From: Megasphaera sp.
GTDB taxonomy: Bacteria; Bacillota; Negativicutes; Veillonellales; Megasphaeraceae
Reading direction: 5' to 3'
Assembly (NCBI GenBank): GCA_022486585.1
Contig: JAKVKI010000003.1
Coordinates: forward strand, 1 to 64,000
DNA length: 64,000 nt
Part shown: piece by piece, positions 7,483-15,659 of the stretch
Layout of the letters: the number at the start of each line of letters is the position of its first letter
Numbering within the stretch: the first letter of the stretch is position 1
Program-made: the position numbers and the translations under genes
The notes under the pieces: model-generated
What the model was told of the DNA's origin: nothing
What the model saw: the letters and a program-made list of their open reading frames with translations, nothing else
Databases searched by the model: none

Positions 7483-8271
7483 TTATAGTGTTTGGCGAAC
7501 AGGCACCATATGGTCAAAGGTGTAAAAATAATGAAAGCCGATTTGCCGCAATGTAGTTTTTACTTCTTGGAAATGGTCTTCTAACCGGGTGGTTTCGTGG
7601 GCATCGGAACCGATCGTAAGGAGTTCTCCGCCCAGGTCATAGTATTTTTGGATGATTTTTCGGGACGGTGTCAGGTCTGGCAGGTTATATTTAAAGGACG
7701 AAGTGTTGATTTCGATGCCTTTGCCATCGGCAATGACCTGTTTGAGGACTTTTTCGATGGCGTCCATGACCTTGTCATCGTCATAGCAGCCATAAGGGTC
7801 ATCGCGTTTGATTGCGTCTAAATGACCTAGAACGGAATAGTTATGGTAATGAGTCATGACATTGTAAATGGCCTCATAGTATTGATGGTTGATTTCATCT
7901 TGGGTCTTGCCGCGCTGGAAGTCTTGGAGCCAGAATTCTTTGCCGTCGATTTGGTGACAGCTCAGGATAATAAAATCGAAAGGGTGAGCTGCAAATTCTG
8001 TGATGTAATTTGGAATCGTTTCGATTTGCATACCAAATTCAGCACCGCATTTGATGGTAATGGCCTGACCATATTTTTGCTGCATTTCTAAAACTTTTGG
8101 GTAGTATATAGTACTGTTGCAGACAGCTTCTGGCCGTGGCAAACCATAGTCAAAGTGTTCAGTAAAACATATTTCATTCAGTCCTTGAGAGATGGCTTGT
8201 TTTACCATATCTTCCATGGGACATTCAGAATCTTCGCTAAAACTAGTATGTATATGATAATCTGCACGCAT
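7483..8271 (-). CDS. PHP-domain histidinol-phosphatase (HisK type)
   Basis: This 262-residue protein has the PHP metal-dependent phosphoesterase fold. The N-terminal motif DYHIHTSFSEDSE (residues 4-16), FTEHFD near 41-46, ILSCHQIDG near 100 and GSDAHE near 215 supply the expected metal-binding His, Asp and Glu residues. The length and motif order fit the HisJ/HisK family, which removes phosphate from L-histidinol phosphate in histidine synthesis, though related PHP enzymes use other substrates. The start at 8271 has AAGGAGG about 8 bases upstream; a longer frame extends further upstream but runs through the promoter and lacks family similarity. No other his biosynthesis gene is adjacent. Confidence 0.85.
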   Translation of the reverse strand: MRADYHIHTSFSEDSECPMEDMVKQAISQGLNEICFTEHFDYGLPRPEAVCNSTIYYPKVLEMQQKYGQAITIKCGAEFGMQIETIPNYITEFAAHPFDFIILSCHQIDGKEFWLQDFQRGKTQDEINHQYYEAIYNVMTHYHNYSVLGHLDAIKRDDPYGCYDDDKVMDAIEKVLKQVIADGKGIEINTSSFKYNLPDLTPSRKIIQKYYDLGGELLTIGSDAHETTRLEDHFQEVKTTLRQIGFHYFYTFDHMVPVRQTL

Positions 8272-8304
8272 ATCAGTGTCCTCCTTAGAAACAAATATAT
8301 ATAT

Positions 8305-8333
8305 ATCATACGATGAAATGATGGAAATGCCAA
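8305..8333 (-). promoter_or_regulatory. Promoter of the PHP phosphatase gene
   Basis: On the minus strand TTGGCA (plus 8328-8333), a 17-bp spacer and TATGAT (plus 8305-8310) lie about 34 bp before the start codon. Confidence 0.7.
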
Positions 8334-8342
8334 TGGCAGAAA

Positions 8343-8387
8343 GTAAAAAAACGAGTGAGGAACAATTTCCTCGACTCGTTTTTTTAC
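8343..8387. terminator. Bidirectional terminator-like hairpin between divergent genes
   Basis: A stem of about 19 bp with one bulge (GTAAAAAAACGAGTGAGGAA against TTCCTCGACTCG plus seven T and AC) has a 3-nt loop. It carries an A run on the left and a T run on the right, so it could terminate in both directions. It is unusual because both flanking genes point away from it. Confidence 0.7.
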
Positions 8388-8488
8388 ATGATCCATACAA
8401 AATATCGATCATCTTATTACGCAGATACCATAGAGTATAGACAGGCTTACAGTTATCAATAAATTAGACAAATGGAGATGTTGTACTC

Positions 8489-10057
8489 ATGAAATTAGGT
8501 TATGCTCACAAAAACAAGAAAGCTGTCGCTGCTTGTGCTGCTGTTGTTTTCTGTATGGCTACGGCTGGTGCATTTGCGGCTACGGAGCATTGGAACGATG
8601 CGTCGCTGACACCACAGGCGACGACGAGGACGGCTGTTTCTGGTGATACGGATTGGCAGCAATGGAAAGACAACTGGAATACGGTCAAGACGGATTATGA
8701 ACAAGTGTCTATTGCACCAGGGGCGGATGCGTCGCGTCTAAATTTTGCCTGGTACTCTAAAGACAAGACCAATAAAGCGGAAGTGCGCATGTCTATGAAT
8801 AAAGATATGAGTAATGCCAAGACCTTTACGGGAATCTGTCAGGAAGGGCAGTCCATTGATGGTGTGCAATATTATTCCAATAAGGTAGAGACAAAAGGGT
8901 TGAAGCAAAAGGCGACATATTATTATCAGGTCCAGGTGAATGGACAATGGAAGGAGGCCCAGAAAGTCAAAATAGGTAATCCGGATGATTTTACGTTCAT
9001 GTATGTAGGGGACCCGCAAATCGGTGCGTCAGCCAAGCAGACGCCTTCAGACAGTGCGGTGAAGCAAGATGGGGATATGGCAGCCCGCAATGATTCGTAT
9101 AATTGGAACAAGACCTTGAACAGTGCGTTGGCACAGCATCCGGAAATCAATTTCCTCGTATCACCTGGTGATCAGATCAACGAACCGGCGTCTGATCTCA
9201 GTGCTGGTAAGTTACAGTTGCAGGAATATCAATATGCCGGATATTTGGGGGCAGCAGCGTTGCGCAGTCTCCCTGAAGCGGCAGCTATTGGCAATCATGA
9301 TAGTATGACTAAAGGCTATTCGTTCCATTTCAATGCGCCGAATGAATTTACTGAAGAAACCAATCCGACTAAGGCTGGTCATGGGTATTATTACACATAT
9401 GGCAATGCGTTATTCATCGTTATTAATGGCAATAACTACAATGCTGCTGACCATGATGCATTGATCAAAAAAGCAGTCAAAGCCCATCCGGATACGCCAT
9501 GGCGTATTGTCGTCATGCATCAGGATATTTATGGGTCCGGATTGGATCATTCCGATTCAGATGGCATTATCCAGCGTACACAGCTCACGCCGATCTTTGA
9601 TGCCAATAAGATCGACGTCGTATTGCAGGGACATGACCATACGTATTCCCGGACGTACCAATTGAGTGGTGATGGCAAACAACATGCTGATTTCCCTGAA
9701 TATAAAATAGCAGGTCAGGAAGGGCAGCACCATACGCTGTTAGATCAGGCATTGAAGAAGGATGGGGCTTTTAAAGCCTATTTTGAATCACAAAACCGGT
9801 GCTACACCATTGCCGATATGGAGCAAGGCGTCCTTCGTGATCCAAAGGGTGTCTTCTATTTGACGTCTAACTCAGCGACAGGTTCCAAATTCTACAATTT
9901 GATCCCGCAGCAACAGGATTATATAGCGGCTCGTAATCAGACCTGGCGGCCGACCTATTCGGTCATCCGTATTACGGATCATCGTTTTACCGTCAATACG
10001 TATGATGTTGAAACGGGCTCACCAATCGATACATCGTACAGCATTGAAAAGAGTTAA
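8489..10057 (+). CDS. Exported calcineurin-like (purple acid type) phosphatase
   Basis: A 522-residue secreted metallophosphoesterase. The N-terminus (KNKK, then a hydrophobic core ending AGAFAA) is a classical signal peptide of about 31 residues. Residues about 65-165 match the fibronectin-like N-terminal domain of purple acid phosphatases. The metallophosphatase domain follows with GDPQIG (about 173), SPGDQIN (about 227), GNHDS (about 268), VMHQDIYG (about 346) and GHDHTYSR (about 381), supplying the metal ligands. It probably hydrolyses phosphomonoesters in the envelope; the substrate cannot be told from sequence. GGAG lies about 12 bases before ATG 8489. The YibE/F gene follows after 9 bp, suggesting an operon. 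Confidence 0.88.
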   Translation: MKLGYAHKNKKAVAACAAVVFCMATAGAFAATEHWNDASLTPQATTRTAVSGDTDWQQWKDNWNTVKTDYEQVSIAPGADASRLNFAWYSKDKTNKAEVRMSMNKDMSNAKTFTGICQEGQSIDGVQYYSNKVETKGLKQKATYYYQVQVNGQWKEAQKVKIGNPDDFTFMYVGDPQIGASAKQTPSDSAVKQDGDMAARNDSYNWNKTLNSALAQHPEINFLVSPGDQINEPASDLSAGKLQLQEYQYAGYLGAAALRSLPEAAAIGNHDSMTKGYSFHFNAPNEFTEETNPTKAGHGYYYTYGNALFIVINGNNYNAADHDALIKKAVKAHPDTPWRIVVMHQDIYGSGLDHSDSDGIIQRTQLTPIFDANKIDVVLQGHDHTYSRTYQLSGDGKQHADFPEYKIAGQEGQHHTLLDQALKKDGAFKAYFESQNRCYTIADMEQGVLRDPKGVFYLTSNSATGSKFYNLIPQQQDYIAARNQTWRPTYSVIRITDHRFTVNTYDVETGSPIDTSYSIEKS

Positions 10058-10066
10058 TCGGGCCTT

Positions 10067-11212
10067 ATGATGCATACAACGTGGTTCCGCCTCTTCCTTA
10101 TTGTCATTGTGTTGGTGGCCGGAGGCTTGTTTCTCCGGTCGTACAACCAAATCGATAAACCGGTATTAGTCCAAACGCAGGGGCGGACCTTTGAAAAAGC
10201 TTGTGTTATCGATATTGTGCAAGATAATTTACAAGAAAATGGCAGCCGCATTGGTGATCAAGTCGTGACGCTGCAAATGGAAAGCGGTGACCACGCAGGG
10301 GAGACGGTGCAGGCCAATTGTCCGAATGGTCTTCTTTTTGGCACGGTTTGTCAGACCGGCATGCAGGTAATCGTCATTTCAAGTACAGCAGGCCAATTAG
10401 GGATCCACACGGTCTATAATATTGACAGGTCATGGCCCATTTATGCGTATATTGCTGCATTCCTTCTTTTATTGAGCCTTATTGGCGGTAAAAAAGGGGT
10501 TAAGTCTGCTGTCGCGCTGGTGTTTACGTTCATTTGTTTCGTCTTCTTGTTTTTCCCTATGATCATGCGGGGGATGGCCCCTGTATTAGCCTCTGTCATT
10601 ACGGCAGCTATCGTGTTGGCAGCTACGATGTATCTCATCAATGGCTGGACGAAGAAAGGGCGAACGGCATTTTTAGCAACCCTGGGCGGTATCCTTATAG
10701 CCGCATTAGCCGCTGTTATTTTCAGCCATATGACGAAGTTGACTGGCTATAATGTGGGAAATATTGAAAGTCTTATTTTTGTTGCACAAAATACGCCTAT
10801 TGATGTAGGGCAGGTCTTGTTTGCCGGCATATTATTTGCCAGCTTGGGTGCAATCATGGATATTGCGATGGACGTTACGTCTGCCTGTGCCGAAATAGAA
10901 GCACATGATCCAGCTATTTCCAGGAAAAAATTATTCAAAGCCGGCATGAACGTCGGCCGTGATGTAATGGGGACGATGGCAACGACGCTGATCCTGGCTT
11001 TTTTTGGCGGGTCCTTAGGGACGTGGGTGCTTGATTATGCGTATGATCTTCCTTATTTGCAACTTCTTAGTTCCAATTCTATCGGCATCGAGATCATGAA
11101 AGGATTTTCAGCCAGTTTTGGTGTCATTCTGACGGTCCCTATGGCTGCAGCCCTTAGTGCATGCAGAAAAATGTCAACGGCAGAAATACAGAAAAAGGAT
11201 ACGAAACTATAG
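10067..11212 (+). CDS. YibE/F family membrane protein
   Basis: A 381-residue integral membrane protein of the YibE/YibF family. One helix near residues 6-22 anchors a roughly 100-residue extracytoplasmic domain, followed by about seven hydrophobic segments from residue 125 onward. The conserved stretch FAGILFASLGAIMDIAMDVTS (about residues 254-274) and the repeated small-residue helices are typical. Function in the family is not established; export or envelope roles have been suggested. No strong ribosome-binding site is seen before ATG 10067; the gene starts 9 bp after the phosphatase stop, so translation may be coupled. A terminator follows at 11241. Confidence 0.85.
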   Translation: MMHTTWFRLFLIVIVLVAGGLFLRSYNQIDKPVLVQTQGRTFEKACVIDIVQDNLQENGSRIGDQVVTLQMESGDHAGETVQANCPNGLLFGTVCQTGMQVIVISSTAGQLGIHTVYNIDRSWPIYAYIAAFLLLLSLIGGKKGVKSAVALVFTFICFVFLFFPMIMRGMAPVLASVITAAIVLAATMYLINGWTKKGRTAFLATLGGILIAALAAVIFSHMTKLTGYNVGNIESLIFVAQNTPIDVGQVLFAGILFASLGAIMDIAMDVTSACAEIEAHDPAISRKKLFKAGMNVGRDVMGTMATTLILAFFGGSLGTWVLDYAYDLPYLQLLSSNSIGIEIMKGFSASFGVILTVPMAAALSACRKMSTAEIQKKDTKL

Positions 11213-11240
11213 TTTCATAGGTGTGTCATTGCACACGAAG

Positions 11241-11264
11241 AGTCTCCGGTGGCGGGGGCTTTTT
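11241..11264 (+). terminator. Terminator after the YibE/F gene
   Basis: AGTCTCCG and CGGGGGCT (8 bp with two G-T pairs, loop GTGG) are followed by five T. Confidence 0.75.
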
Positions 11265-11274
11265 GTGTTTTATA

Positions 11275-11303
11275 TGTACACTGGCCTTGATTTACGTTAT
11301 AAT
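11275..11303 (+). promoter_or_regulatory. Promoter of queD-queE
   Basis: TGTACA (11275-11280), a 17-bp spacer and TATAAT (11298-11303) lie 51 bp before queD. No preQ1 riboswitch is evident in the short leader. Confidence 0.6.
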
Positions 11304-11353
11304 AGAACAGTTATTATGAGAGTCCAGTGTTAGCAGCGTAGAAGGGGATACAC

Positions 11354-11683
11354 ATGTATACAGTAACAAAACGATTGGAAATATCAGCTAGTCATTATTT
11401 GACCTTAGACTATGAAAGTAAATGCCGGAATTTACATGGTCATAATTGGATCATTTATATTACGTGTCAAAGCCGGGAGTTAGATCATAATGGCATGGTC
11501 ATTGACTTTAAGTATATTTCAACAAAAGTAAAAAACAAACTGGATCATCAAAACTTGAATGATGTATTGGATTTTAATCCGACAGCTGAAAATATCGCAA
11601 AATGGATATGTGATACGATTCCTAAGTGTGTTAAAGTACAAGTGCAGGAAAGTGAAGGAAACGTGGCTATATATGAAAAATAA
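11354..11683 (+). CDS. queD: QueD, 6-carboxytetrahydropterin synthase
   Basis: A 109-residue protein of the PTPS/QueD family, which makes 6-carboxy-5,6,7,8-tetrahydropterin from dihydroneopterin triphosphate for 7-deazaguanine (queuosine) synthesis. The zinc-binding LHGHNW (about residues 29-34), VIDF (about 53), DHQNLN (about 67), PTAENIA (about 79) and the QESEGN end motif (about 98) are all present. Length is close to short QueD forms. It overlaps queE by 11 bp, so the two are translationally coupled. queC and queF are not in the window. GAAGGGG lies about 7 bases before the ATG. Confidence 0.93.
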   Translation: MYTVTKRLEISASHYLTLDYESKCRNLHGHNWIIYITCQSRELDHNGMVIDFKYISTKVKNKLDHQNLNDVLDFNPTAENIAKWICDTIPKCVKVQVQESEGNVAIYEK

Positions 11684-12305
11684 ACTCAACGTGAATGAAA
11701 TCTTCGATAGTATCGATGGTGAAGGCAAGCGAACAGGGGAACTGGCGACGTTTATCCGCCTGACAGGGTGTAATTTGCGATGTGCGTATTGTGACACGAC
11801 GTATGCGTTTCATGAAGGGCACGAAATGTCTGTACACGATATTGCAGAAAAAGTCACATATCAACGGGTCACCGTGACTGGCGGGGAACCACTATGCCAG
11901 GATATCCATGGGTTGCTCCAAACATTAGAGGGGCACGATATTAATATAGAAACGAATGGAAGCATCGATATTACTCCGTATATGAAATACGACCATGTGT
12001 TTTTTACCATTGATTATAAATGCAGCAGCAGCGGCATGTCCCAGGCCATGTTGAAGGAAAACTTTACCAGACTGCGTCAGCGGGATGTATTGAAATTTGT
12101 CGTAGGCAGTACGGCGGATCTGCAAGAAGCGAAACACCTGACGGAGAAACTGCAGCCTCATTGTGCTATCTATGTGAGCCCTGTTTTTGGAGCGATAAGA
12201 CCAGCACAAATCGTTGATTTCATGAAAGAATATGCTATGATAAATTGGAAGATACAAGTGCAGCTGCACAAGGTCATATGGGACCCTGAGGCCCGTGGTG
12301 TATGA
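11673..12305 (+). CDS. queE: QueE, 7-carboxy-7-deazaguanine synthase
   Basis: A 210-residue radical SAM enzyme that converts 6-carboxytetrahydropterin to 7-carboxy-7-deazaguanine, the step after QueD. The N-terminal substrate-binding EIFDSIDGEG and the cluster motif CNLRCAYCDT (about residues 33-42) are clear, and TGGEPL at about 70 is the SAM-binding GGE motif. The IETNGS string is also typical. The start at 11673 lies inside queD; a longer frame starting at 11559 is not supported because it would run through queD. Its end lies 23 bp before the promoter of tRNA-Val. Confidence 0.92.
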   Translation: MKNKLNVNEIFDSIDGEGKRTGELATFIRLTGCNLRCAYCDTTYAFHEGHEMSVHDIAEKVTYQRVTVTGGEPLCQDIHGLLQTLEGHDINIETNGSIDITPYMKYDHVFFTIDYKCSSSGMSQAMLKENFTRLRQRDVLKFVVGSTADLQEAKHLTEKLQPHCAIYVSPVFGAIRPAQIVDFMKEYAMINWKIQVQLHKVIWDPEARGV

Positions 12306-12328
12306 TGTAAAAGTCGCCATGAAAATTC

Positions 12329-12357
12329 TTGACAATTCTATCTGATTCAGTTATACT
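12329..12357 (+). promoter_or_regulatory. Promoter of tRNA-Val
   Basis: TTGACA (12329-12334), a 17-bp spacer and TATACT (12352-12357) form a near-consensus promoter 13 bp before the tRNA. Confidence 0.85.
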
Positions 12358-12370
12358 AAGGAAGTCGCAT

Positions 12371-12447
12371 GGGGGTATAGCTCAGTTGGTTAGAGCGTCA
12401 CGTTGACATCGTGAAGGTCAGTGGTTCGAATCCACTTATTCCCACCA
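12371..12447 (+). tRNA. tRNA-Val (anticodon GAC)
   Basis: The acceptor GGGGGTA pairs with TATTCCC (two G-U pairs). The D arm GCTC...GAGC, anticodon arm TCACG-TTGACAT-CGTGA and T arm AGTGG-TTCGAAT-CCACT are complete, discriminator A and encoded CCA, 77 nt. GAC in the anticodon position assigns valine. Confidence 0.95.
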
Positions 12448-12489
12448 TCAAGCGGAATGTAGCTGGATCTATGCATTTGCTACATCCTT

Positions 12490-12525
12490 GAACCTTACTA
12501 TTACCGTAGTAGGGTTCTTTTTTTT
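12490..12525 (+). terminator. Terminator of tRNA-Val
   Basis: GAACCTTACTA and TAGTAGGGTTC (11 bp, one G-T pair) with a 6-nt loop are followed by about ten T. Confidence 0.85.
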
Positions 12526-12656
12526 ATGTCATTAATGCGGATATGAATCGATTGAAACGATACAGACAGGAGCAATGATCGCCTGCCAGTGGAACGGCTT
12601 CTTCTTTTTTACTATATGAGTAAATGACATATTCATAGCGGTTGAATATATTCTGA

Positions 12657-12685
12657 TTGACTTCTATTTATAATCATTGTACAAT
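12657..12685 (+). promoter_or_regulatory. Promoter of the 27-residue membrane peptide
   Basis: TTGACT (12657-12662), a 17-bp spacer and TACAAT (12680-12685) lie 24 bp before the small start codon. AAAGGA at 12695-12700 serves as ribosome-binding site. Confidence 0.65.
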
Positions 12686-12709
12686 TAAATTAACAAAGGA
12701 AGTGGTCCT

Positions 12710-12793
12710 ATGTCACAAGTATTAGACATCGTTATCGCGGCTCTTGTTACGTTTACTATTTATATGCTGTATATCAAATTTATCCAACATTAA
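12710..12793 (+). CDS. 27-residue hydrophobic peptide
   Basis: A very short frame (MSQVLDIVIAALVTF... ending KFIQH) consists almost entirely of one membrane-spanning helix with polar ends. It has its own near-consensus promoter, a ribosome-binding site (AAAGGAAG, spacing about 8) and a strong downstream terminator, so it forms a self-contained transcription unit of about 180 nt. The architecture resembles small hydrophobic membrane peptides, including type I toxins, but no antitoxin RNA is evident and the function is unknown. It could also be a chance frame inside a small RNA. Confidence 0.5.
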   Translation: MSQVLDIVIAALVTFTIYMLYIKFIQH

Positions 12794-12820
12794 AATTTGG
12801 TAGTGGGTCTAGATTAGTAG

Positions 12821-12870
12821 AAACGCACTCGGATCAAAGTGGCCAAAATTTTGATACGGTGCGTTTTTTT
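12821..12870 (+). terminator. Long hairpin terminator
   Basis: AAACGCAC (12821-12828) pairs with GTGCGTTT (12859-12866); an inner ATCAAA/TTTTGAT pairing extends the structure. Eight T follow the base of the stem. Confidence 0.75.
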
Positions 12871-12931
12871 TGTGACATATAGGGACAATCTTTATAGAAC
12901 GGCATGATATATCAATATAGGAGGCTTTTTG

Positions 12932-13753
12932 ATGACAAAACAGCTTCAGGAATTATGCCGACAGGTACGGCGGGATACGGTGCAGGCTATATATTTTGCC
13001 GGCTCCGGCCATCCGGGCAGTTCCTTGTCAGCAGTAGAAATTTTAGTGACTCTCTATTTTAAGGGAGTCCTTCGCATTTTTCCGGAAGAGCCGGACTGTC
13101 CTGAGCGGGATCGGTTTATCTTATCTAAAGGGCATGCAGCTCCGGCATATTACAGTGTATTGGCTCACAGGGGGTATTTCCCTGTGGAACGGCTATGGAC
13201 TTTACGTAAATTAGGTAGTTCGTTGCAGGGTCATCCTAATATGGAAAAATTGCCTTGTCTTGATTGTGCTGTTGGTTCATTGGGACAAGGCCTTTCTGTT
13301 GCTAATGGTATGGCCTTTGCTTTTCAATATCGCCATCAGCCGCAACGGGTGTATTGTCTCATTGGCGATGGGGAACAACAAGAAGGTCAGGTCTGGGAAG
13401 CAGCCATGTTTGCAGCACAACATCAGTTGGATAATTTATGTTTAACTGTAGATTGTAATGGCATGCAGCTTGTCGATTCTATTTGTGGCATTAAAGATTT
13501 GCGACCGTTAGGTGATAAGTGGCGGAGCTTTGGCTGGCATGTCCTGGAAATAGATGGACATGATATAGAGGCCCTTTATCAGGCCTTTCAAGACGCCGCT
13601 GCCTATAAGGGGAAGCCGACTGTCATATTGGCTCATACCGTTAAGGGAAAGGGCGTTTCTTATATGGAAAACCAGGCTGAATGGCATGGTACTGCGCCAA
13701 ATGAAGAACAGTATAAAAGAGCAATGCAAGAATTATCGCAGGAGGTGCTATAA
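12932..13753 (+). CDS. Transketolase, N-terminal subunit
   Basis: A 273-residue half-transketolase carrying the thiamine-diphosphate-binding domain. GHPGSSLSA (about residues 27-35), SKGHAAPAYY (about 68-77) and the ThDP motif GDGEQQEG running to about residue 155 are present, and the protein ends where the pyrimidine domain of full-length transketolase would begin. It acts with the adjacent C-terminal subunit to move two-carbon ketol units in the pentose phosphate pathway. The start at 12932 has AGGAGG 7 bases upstream. The stop codon overlaps the next start (TAATG), so the subunits are translationally coupled. Confidence 0.93.
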   Translation: MTKQLQELCRQVRRDTVQAIYFAGSGHPGSSLSAVEILVTLYFKGVLRIFPEEPDCPERDRFILSKGHAAPAYYSVLAHRGYFPVERLWTLRKLGSSLQGHPNMEKLPCLDCAVGSLGQGLSVANGMAFAFQYRHQPQRVYCLIGDGEQQEGQVWEAAMFAAQHQLDNLCLTVDCNGMQLVDSICGIKDLRPLGDKWRSFGWHVLEIDGHDIEALYQAFQDAAAYKGKPTVILAHTVKGKGVSYMENQAEWHGTAPNEEQYKRAMQELSQEVL

Positions 13754-14691
13754 TGGAACGAGTGCCGATGCGTGATGGCTATGGAAAAGCCTTGTTGGAA
13801 CTTTGCCGCCGACATGATGAAGTGATAGTAGTCGATGCCGATGTGGCTAAATCGACACGAACTGAATGGGTCCGTGAACAATATCCGCATCATTATGTGA
13901 ATATTGGTATTTCTGAACAGGATTTGGTCGGGACGGCTGCCGGCATGTCCTTAGCCGGATTAGTGCCATATATTTCTACGTATGGTGTATTTTTAGCAGG
14001 CCGGGCCTGGGGGCAGATACGTAATACGGTCTGCTATAATATGTTGAATGTAAAATTAGGCGGCGCCCATGCAGGGATTTCCGTAGGTCCTGACGGGGCG
14101 ACGCATCAGGCGTTAGAGGATGTAGCACTGATGCGTTGCATCCCTAATATGATGGTTATTGTGCCTTGTGATTATTTAGAGACCTATAAGGCGACGCTGG
14201 CTGTATATGATATCCATGGGCCGACGTATGTCCGTTTCGGCCGTAATCCGGCACCAGTCGTGACTAAAGAGGATACGCCGTTTGATTTGTTTAAGGCGCC
14301 TATTCTTCGGGAGGGCACAGATGTATCTATCTTTGCCAACGGCCTCATGGTGCAGGAAGCCTTGGAAGCGGCGCATTTGTTAGAAGCCGAAGGGATTTCG
14401 GCACAAGTAGTCAATGTCCATACAGTCAAACCGCTGGATGCGGAAACACTCATCGCTTGTGCCGCAAAGACGGGGGCTGTCGTAGTCTGTGAAGAGCATC
14501 AATGCATAGGCGGTCTGGGCGGTGCTGTTTGTGAACTTTTGTGTCAGCAGTGCTGTGTCCCTGTAGAGCTGGTAGGGATTCAAGATCGTTTTGGTGAATC
14601 TGGCTGGCCGGAAGAATTGTTAAAAGCATACGGCTTGAGCAGTTGTGATATCGTAACTGCAGCGATGAAAGCCATTGCCAGAAAAAAATAA
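13753..14691 (+). CDS. Transketolase, C-terminal subunit
   Basis: A 312-residue protein containing the pyrimidine-binding (Transket_pyr, about residues 3-170) and C-terminal (about 185-305) transketolase domains. GISEQDLVGTAAGMSLAG (about 55-72) carries the catalytic Glu that activates ThDP, and RFGRNPAP is near 160. The C-terminal domain shows the usual AVVCEEHQCIGGLGGAVCE run. It needs the upstream N-terminal subunit for activity. Split transketolase of this type is common in Firmicutes and archaea. The stop codon lies inside a long terminator hairpin shared with the convergent gene. Confidence 0.93.
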   Translation: MERVPMRDGYGKALLELCRRHDEVIVVDADVAKSTRTEWVREQYPHHYVNIGISEQDLVGTAAGMSLAGLVPYISTYGVFLAGRAWGQIRNTVCYNMLNVKLGGAHAGISVGPDGATHQALEDVALMRCIPNMMVIVPCDYLETYKATLAVYDIHGPTYVRFGRNPAPVVTKEDTPFDLFKAPILREGTDVSIFANGLMVQEALEAAHLLEAEGISAQVVNVHTVKPLDAETLIACAAKTGAVVVCEEHQCIGGLGGAVCELLCQQCCVPVELVGIQDRFGESGWPEELLKAYGLSSCDIVTAAMKAIARKK

Positions 14692-14740
14692 GAAAAGGAA
14701 GTAAGGGGAATCGTTTCCTTTACTTCCTTTTCTTATTTTT
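14684..14740. terminator. Shared bidirectional terminator of convergent genes
   Basis: Left arm AAAAATAAGAAAAGGAAGTA.. (14685-14707) pairs with the right arm (14717-14740) over about 23 bp with one bulge. The plus-strand gene's TAA (14689-14691) lies in the left arm and the minus-strand gene's stop (14733-14735) in the right arm. A and T runs at the two ends allow termination both ways. Confidence 0.85.
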
Positions 14741-15632
14741 CTGTATGCGATAAGGTCAGGATAATACGACTAGGGACTTGAGCAGCGAAAATGCCTATGG
14801 ACATGAGGATGCAGCCAATCAATTCACGCAGACTCAATACTTCGCCTAGCAGTAAAAAGGCAGCTAGTGCACTGAATATCATTTCAAAACTACATAAGAG
14901 AGAGGCCTCAGTCGGCGGGACTTTCTTTTGTGCCAAGACTTGCAGTGTAAATCCGGCACCGCTGGAGAGGATACCGCAATACAGGACCGGAATGGCCGAG
15001 GCGACGATAATGGCCCAGCTCAGGGGTTCACCGGTAATGCCCATGGCAATGAAATTCAAGGCACCGCAGATCAAAAATTGTCCAATCGATAAGGATATGC
15101 CCGAGAAATACGGAGCAAACCGGCCTATGAGCAAAATGTGAATGGACCAAAAGATCGCACCGATCAGTTCCAATATGTCACCGAAGTTGATAGGCTGGCC
15201 GTCGCTATGGAATGCAAATAAATAAAGTCCCACAATAGCGATGAAACAACCGGCAATGTGGGATAATCGTAAGGGATTCCGTAGAAATAGTCCTAAAAAT
15301 GGAACGATGACGATATATAGGGCTGTAATGAAGCCAGCTTTACTGGCAGTCGTATAGATCATGCCGATCTGCTGGAAAGCGGCGCCTGTGAATAACACGC
15401 TGCCTAATATGATACAGGCAATCGGTAAGGTGATATGCGGCAGTTTGTCGTAAACACGAGAACGGCTGCCTCGGCTCAGCCAGATGGCAATAGGGGCGAT
15501 GACGATAGCGCCGAGCCAGAACCGCAGGCCGTTGAAGGCAAAAGGCCCCATCGTATCAGTGCTGATCCGCTGAGCGACGAAGGCACAGCCCCAGCAAAGA
15601 GCTGCTGTTAGCAGCATGAGTCTGTATTTCAT
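14733..15632 (-). CDS. EamA/DMT-family transporter
   Basis: A 299-residue membrane protein with ten predicted hydrophobic segments arranged as two EamA repeats (about residues 3-135 and 145-285). The repeat signatures AALCWGCAFVAQR near the start and EVLSLRELIGCILM near the end are typical of drug/metabolite exporters of the inner membrane. The substrate is unknown. GAGG lies 10 bases before the start. The XRE-cupin regulator gene ends 27 bp upstream on the same strand, so the pair probably forms an operon in which the regulator senses the exporter's substrate. Confidence 0.88.
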   Translation of the reverse strand: MKYRLMLLTAALCWGCAFVAQRISTDTMGPFAFNGLRFWLGAIVIAPIAIWLSRGSRSRVYDKLPHITLPIACIILGSVLFTGAAFQQIGMIYTTASKAGFITALYIVIVPFLGLFLRNPLRLSHIAGCFIAIVGLYLFAFHSDGQPINFGDILELIGAIFWSIHILLIGRFAPYFSGISLSIGQFLICGALNFIAMGITGEPLSWAIIVASAIPVLYCGILSSGAGFTLQVLAQKKVPPTEASLLCSFEMIFSALAAFLLLGEVLSLRELIGCILMSIGIFAAQVPSRIILTLSHTEK

Positions 15633-15659
15633 AGTATAGATGACCTCAAATCAAAAAAA

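Noticed and set aside
11264-11353. preQ1 riboswitch before queD
   Set aside because: The leader is only about 40 nt after the promoter and does not show the stem plus A-rich tail of preQ1 aptamers.
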